DNA from: JAFHCF01 sp048497495
GTDB lineage: Bacteria; Pseudomonadota; Alphaproteobacteria; Rhizobiales; Ancalomicrobiaceae
NCBI GenBank assembly: GCA_048497495.1
Contig: JAFHCF010000162.1
Location: 1-64,000 of the forward strand
Direction of reading: 5' to 3'
Length of the DNA: 64,000 nucleotides
This document shows positions 60,929 to 64,000 of this stretch, piece after piece. Position 1 is the first letter of the stretch. Every line of letters begins with the position of its first letter. A model generated the notes under the pieces. The model ran no database searches. It saw only the letters and a list, made by a program, of their open reading frames with translations, and had not been told where the DNA came from. Made by a program: the position numbers and the translations under genes.

Positions 60929-61726
60929 ATGGCGACCGATCAATCCGGCCCTCGTGGGTGGACCCGAGAGATGTATGTCGATGTCGTCGATCTGAGGAAC
61001 TTCTACGGCGGGCCGCTCGGCGGGCTGGTGCGTCAGCACCTGCGCGCCAAGCTCGTCGAGATGTGGCCCAAGGTCCAGGGCGACCGCGTCCTCGGGCTCG
61101 GCTACGCGACGCCGTTCCTGCGGCCCTTCCTCGGGCGGGCGGAACGGGTGATCGGCTTCATGCCGGCGCGCCAGGGGGTGGTGAACTGGCCGTCGGAGGG
61201 CCCCTCGGCGACGGCGCTGGTCGACGATTGCGCCCTGCCGCTGCCCGATTCGTCGATCGATCGGATGCTGCTCGTCCATGCGCTGGAGACCGCCGACGAT
61301 CCCGGCGAGGTGCTGCGCGAGGCGTGGCGGGTGATGGCGCCGGGCGGCCGGCTGATCGCCGTGGTGCCCAATCGCATCGGCCTGTGGGCGCGGCTGGAGA
61401 CGACGCCCTTCGGCTTCGGCCGGCCCTTCACCCAGGGCCAGCTCGACGCGGCGCTGAAGGATGCGCTGTTCTCGCCGATCGATTGGCGCGGCGCCCTCTA
61501 CATGATGCCGTCGACGCGCCGCAGCTTCTTGCGCGCCGCCTCGACCCTGGAGCGCCTCGGCTCCAAGACCTGGCCGACCTTCGCCGGGGCGCTGGTGGTG
61601 GAGGCGACCAAGCAGCTCTACCAGGGCATTCCGCAGCGCGTCGGCAACCGGATGCGGATGGCGCCGGTGTTTCGCCCGTCGCTGGCGCGGACGGCAGCCC
61701 CGCGCGAGGGCGGGGCGGCGGGGTGA
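60929..61726 (+). CDS. Class I SAM-dependent methyltransferase
   Basis: Protein of 265 residues with a SAM-binding region (RVLGLGYATPFLRPFLGRAE), SSIDRMLLVHALETADDPGE and WRVMAPGGRLIAVVPNR, typical of type 11 methyltransferases. The first motif is a degenerate form of the usual GxGxG. The substrate is unknown. Divergence from gloB is conserved in relatives. Confidence 0.82.
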   Translation: MATDQSGPRGWTREMYVDVVDLRNFYGGPLGGLVRQHLRAKLVEMWPKVQGDRVLGLGYATPFLRPFLGRAERVIGFMPARQGVVNWPSEGPSATALVDDCALPLPDSSIDRMLLVHALETADDPGEVLREAWRVMAPGGRLIAVVPNRIGLWARLETTPFGFGRPFTQGQLDAALKDALFSPIDWRGALYMMPSTRRSFLRAASTLERLGSKTWPTFAGALVVEATKQLYQGIPQRVGNRMRMAPVFRPSLARTAAPREGGAAG

Positions 61727-61798
61727 GGAGCCGCCGCGGGCGGCACTCGAGCCATCGCGCGCGCCTTCCGGGCGCGGTTTCGTCGGCTCGAACGCGAA

Positions 61799-61820
61799 CG
61801 GGGCGCCCGAAGGCGCCCCG
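61799..61820. terminator. Bidirectional terminator between methyltransferase and lpd genes
   Basis: Perfect 9-base stem CGGGGCGCC / GGCGCCCCG with CGAA tetraloop, between two converging genes. T-runs are lacking. Confidence 0.65.
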
Positions 61821-61843
61821 CTGGTCGGTTCGACCGTTTGCGA

Positions 61844-63250
61844 TCACATGTGGATGGCGCGCTTGTCGACGGCCATGGCCGCTTCCTTGATCGCCTCCGA
61901 CATGGTCGGGTGGGCGTGGCAGGTGCGGGCGAGGTCCTCGGCCGAGCCGCCGAACTCCATCAGCACCGCCGCCTCGTGGATCATCTCGCCGGCGCCGGCG
62001 CCGACGATGTGGACGCCGAGGACGCGGTCGGTGGCCTTGTCGGCGATCACCTTGACGAAGCCCTCCGACTTGCGCATCGCCTTGGCGCGGCCGTTGGCGG
62101 AGAAGGGGAACTTGCCGACCGAGTAGTCGATGCCGGCGGCCTTCAGATCTTCCTCGGTCTTGCCGACGCTGGCGAACTCGGGCTGGGTGTAGACCACGCC
62201 CGGGATGACGTCGTAGTTCACGTGGCCGTGCTGGCCGGCGAGGATCTCGGCGACGGCGACGCCCTCGTCCTCGGCCTTGTGGGCGAGCATGGCGCCGCGC
62301 ACCACGTCGCCGATGGCGTAGATACCCTGGACCGAGGTCTGGAAATTGTCGCGGATCTCGATGCGGCCACGGGCGTCGCGGACGACGCCGACGCCTTCCA
62401 GGCCGAGGTCGTCGGTGTAGGGCACGCGGCCGATGGCGACGAGGACGACGTCGGCCTGCACCACCTTGGCCTCGCCGCCGGCGGCGGGCTCCAGGGTCAC
62501 CTCGGCGCCCTTCTTCGAGGTCTTGACCCCGGTCACCTTGGTGGCGAGCTCGAAGGCGAAGCCCTGCTTCGCCAGCATGCGCTGGAACTGCTTGGAGCTG
62601 TCGAGGTCCATGCCGGGCAGGATGCGGTCGAGATATTCGACCACGGTCACTTCCGATCCGAGGCGGCGCCACACCGAGCCGAGCTCGAGGCCGATGACGC
62701 CGGCGCCGACGACGATCAACTTCTTCGGGACGCTCGAGAGCTCGAGCGCGCCGGTGGAGGAGACCACCACCTTTTCATCGATCTCGATGCCCGGGAGCCG
62801 GGCCACGTCCGAGCCGGTGGCGATGACGATGTTGCGGGTCTCGATCACCGAGTTGGTGCCGTCCTCGGCCTTCACGCCGACATTGCCCTTGGAGACGATC
62901 GAGCCGGTGCCGTGGAAGACGTCGATCTTGTTCTTCTTGAAGAGGAACTGGATGCCGCCGACGTTGCCGTCGACGACGTCCTGCTTGTGCTTCATCATCG
63001 CGGGGAGGTTGAGCTTGGGCTTCGACACGTCGATGCCGAGGTGGGCGAACTCGTGGCCGGCCTCCTCGAACAGCTCGGAGGCGTGCAGCAGGGCCTTCGA
63101 CGGGATGCAGCCGATGTTGAGGCAGGTGCCGCCATGGGTCTTGCGCTTCTCCACCACGGCGACCTTCAGCCCGAGTTGCGCCGCGCGGATGGCGCAGACG
63201 TAGCCGCCGGGGCCGGTGCCGATGACGACGAGATCGTAAACCACGGTCAT
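61844..63250 (-). CDS. lpd: Dihydrolipoamide dehydrogenase
   Basis: E3 flavoprotein of 468 residues that reoxidises lipoyl groups of 2-oxoacid dehydrogenases. FAD motif VIGTGPGGYVCAIRAAQLG, redox disulfide GGTCLNIGCIPSKALLH, NAD motif VVGAGVIGLELGSVWRRLG and C-terminal His/Glu (CHAHPTMSEAIKEAA) are all present. Start is MTVVYDL at 63250; a frame to 63292 adds 14 residues. An SDR gene is upstream on the same strand, as in the sucA-sucB-SDR-lpd order of many alphaproteobacteria, so this is probably the E3 of 2-oxoglutarate dehydrogenase. Confidence 0.95.
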   Translation of the reverse strand: MTVVYDLVVIGTGPGGYVCAIRAAQLGLKVAVVEKRKTHGGTCLNIGCIPSKALLHASELFEEAGHEFAHLGIDVSKPKLNLPAMMKHKQDVVDGNVGGIQFLFKKNKIDVFHGTGSIVSKGNVGVKAEDGTNSVIETRNIVIATGSDVARLPGIEIDEKVVVSSTGALELSSVPKKLIVVGAGVIGLELGSVWRRLGSEVTVVEYLDRILPGMDLDSSKQFQRMLAKQGFAFELATKVTGVKTSKKGAEVTLEPAAGGEAKVVQADVVLVAIGRVPYTDDLGLEGVGVVRDARGRIEIRDNFQTSVQGIYAIGDVVRGAMLAHKAEDEGVAVAEILAGQHGHVNYDVIPGVVYTQPEFASVGKTEEDLKAAGIDYSVGKFPFSANGRAKAMRKSEGFVKVIADKATDRVLGVHIVGAGAGEMIHEAAVLMEFGGSAEDLARTCHAHPTMSEAIKEAAMAVDKRAIHM

Positions 63251-63288
63251 TGTCTTGATCTCCGTTTGCTCGAAATTCCGAGGATGGA

Positions 63289-64000
63289 TCACCGGCCGCC
63301 GGAGACGTCGAGAATGGCGCCGGTGGTGTAGGAGGCTCCCTCCGACAGGAGCCAGAGGACGGCCGAGGCCACCTCGTCGGCCCGGCCGGGGCGTTTCATC
63401 GGGATCTGGCTCGCCATGGCGCGGGCCCGATCGGGCTGGCCACCGGCGGCGTGGATCTCGGTTTCGATGATGCCGGGGCGCACCGCGGCGACGCGGATGC
63501 CCTCCTCGGCGAGTTCGACGGCGAGACCTCGGGTGAATGTGTCGATCGCGCCCTTGGAGGCGGCGTAGTCGACATATTGGCCCGGCCCGCCGAGACGGGC
63601 GGCGATGGAGGAGAGATTGACGATGACGCCGCCGGCGCCGCCGTGGCGGGTCGACATGCGCCTCACCGCCTCGCGCGACACCAGGAGGGTGCCGAAGACG
63701 TTGATCCGGAACATCCGCTCGATGCGGGCGAGCGACATGTCCTCGACCCGGGTGGCGACGTCGACGATGCCGGCGTTGTTGACGACGCCGACGAGACGGC
63801 CGCCGAGCTCGCGGGCGAAGTCGTCCACCGACGCGAAGAGCGCCAGGACGTCCGCTTCCGATCCGACGTCGGCGCGCACCGCGATCGCCGCGCCGCCGCC
63901 CGCCCGGATCATCGCCACGACCTCCTCGGCCGCCGGCGCGTCCCCGGCATAGTCGACGACCACACCGCGCCCGGTCCGCGCCACGGCGAGCGCGACCGCC
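63289..64000 (-). CDS. Short-chain dehydrogenase/reductase, 5-prime end beyond window
   Basis: SDR lacking its start in this window: the frame is open to base 64000, and the N-terminal TGxxxGIG motif is outside. Visible parts are NNAGIVDVATRV, the catalytic Ser/Tyr/Lys region (NLSSIAARLGGPGQYVDYAASKGAID), RPGIIETEIHAAGG and the end TTGAILDVSGGR. The family resembles 3-ketoacyl-ACP reductase-like SDRs. Position 38 bases before lpd suggests a shared operon with sucAB further upstream. Confidence 0.85.
   Translation of the reverse strand, partial: AVALAVARTGRGVVVDYAGDAPAAEEVVAMIRAGGGAAIAVRADVGSEADVLALFASVDDFARELGGRLVGVVNNAGIVDVATRVEDMSLARIERMFRINVFGTLLVSREAVRRMSTRHGGAGGVIVNLSSIAARLGGPGQYVDYAASKGAIDTFTRGLAVELAEEGIRVAAVRPGIIETEIHAAGGQPDRARAMASQIPMKRPGRADEVASAVLWLLSEGASYTTGAILDVSGGR

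Overview
The window is GC-rich, densely packed chromosomal DNA, most likely from a Hyphomicrobiales (Rhizobiales) alphaproteobacterium. The evidence is the alphaproteobacterial gene neighbourhoods: obgE-proB-proA-nadD, rsfS-rlmH-EnvC-like-ctpA-deacetylase, HIG1-PduO-etfBA-hbd, and SDR-lpd. The window also holds phaR/phaA/phaB and a (2S)-methylsuccinyl-CoA dehydrogenase of the ethylmalonyl-CoA pathway. No tRNA, rRNA or CRISPR array was seen.

Layout. 0-6.4 kb: a phosphonate-type importer (phnC-phnE-phnE), an IS5-type transposase stump joined to a decayed cytochrome b gene, then sulP, a tandem universal stress protein and a frameshifted tonB. 6.4-11 kb: glyA, a MocR/PdxR-type regulator, a flavin split-barrel protein and ferredoxin-NADP reductase. 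11-22.3 kb: a second MocR-type regulator divergent from a large operon. That operon has an importer with two different ATPases, a class I amidotransferase-like protein, a glutamine synthetase homologue and an amidase, and looks like an uncharacterised nitrogen-compound uptake and processing system. 22.3-27.9 kb: a NitT/TauT-type importer, an EF2563/YqeB-type molybdenum hydroxylase accessory protein, ModE and a DUF2478 protein. ModE-box-like dyads lie upstream of two of these transcription units.

28-40 kb is housekeeping: rsfS, rlmH, EnvC-like, ctpA and a deacetylase on the plus strand, meeting nadD, proA, proB, obgE, a GNAT, rpmA and rplU on the minus strand. In many relatives these two blocks run in one direction, so one block appears inverted here. 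A three-hairpin repeat sits at the junction, and a second copy lies 8 kb away. 40-58 kb carries C4 acyl-CoA and PHB metabolism (phaR, phaA, phaB, mcd, PduO-type adenosyltransferase, etfBA, hbd) mixed with an aldo/keto reductase, the tesA/ybbA/ybbP-like set, a Bax inhibitor-1 family protein and transporters. 58-64 kb has an EamA transporter, a DUF985 cupin, gloB, a methyltransferase, lpd and an SDR cut by the window end.

The genes together suggest a heterotroph, possibly able to use C1/C2 substrates, that makes PHB, assimilates acetyl-CoA through the ethylmalonyl-CoA pathway and controls molybdenum use. The most unusual items are the importer with complementary degenerate ATPase motifs beside a glutamine synthetase homologue lacking the ammonium-flap Glu, the repeat family with a compensatory base-pair change, and the molybdenum island.
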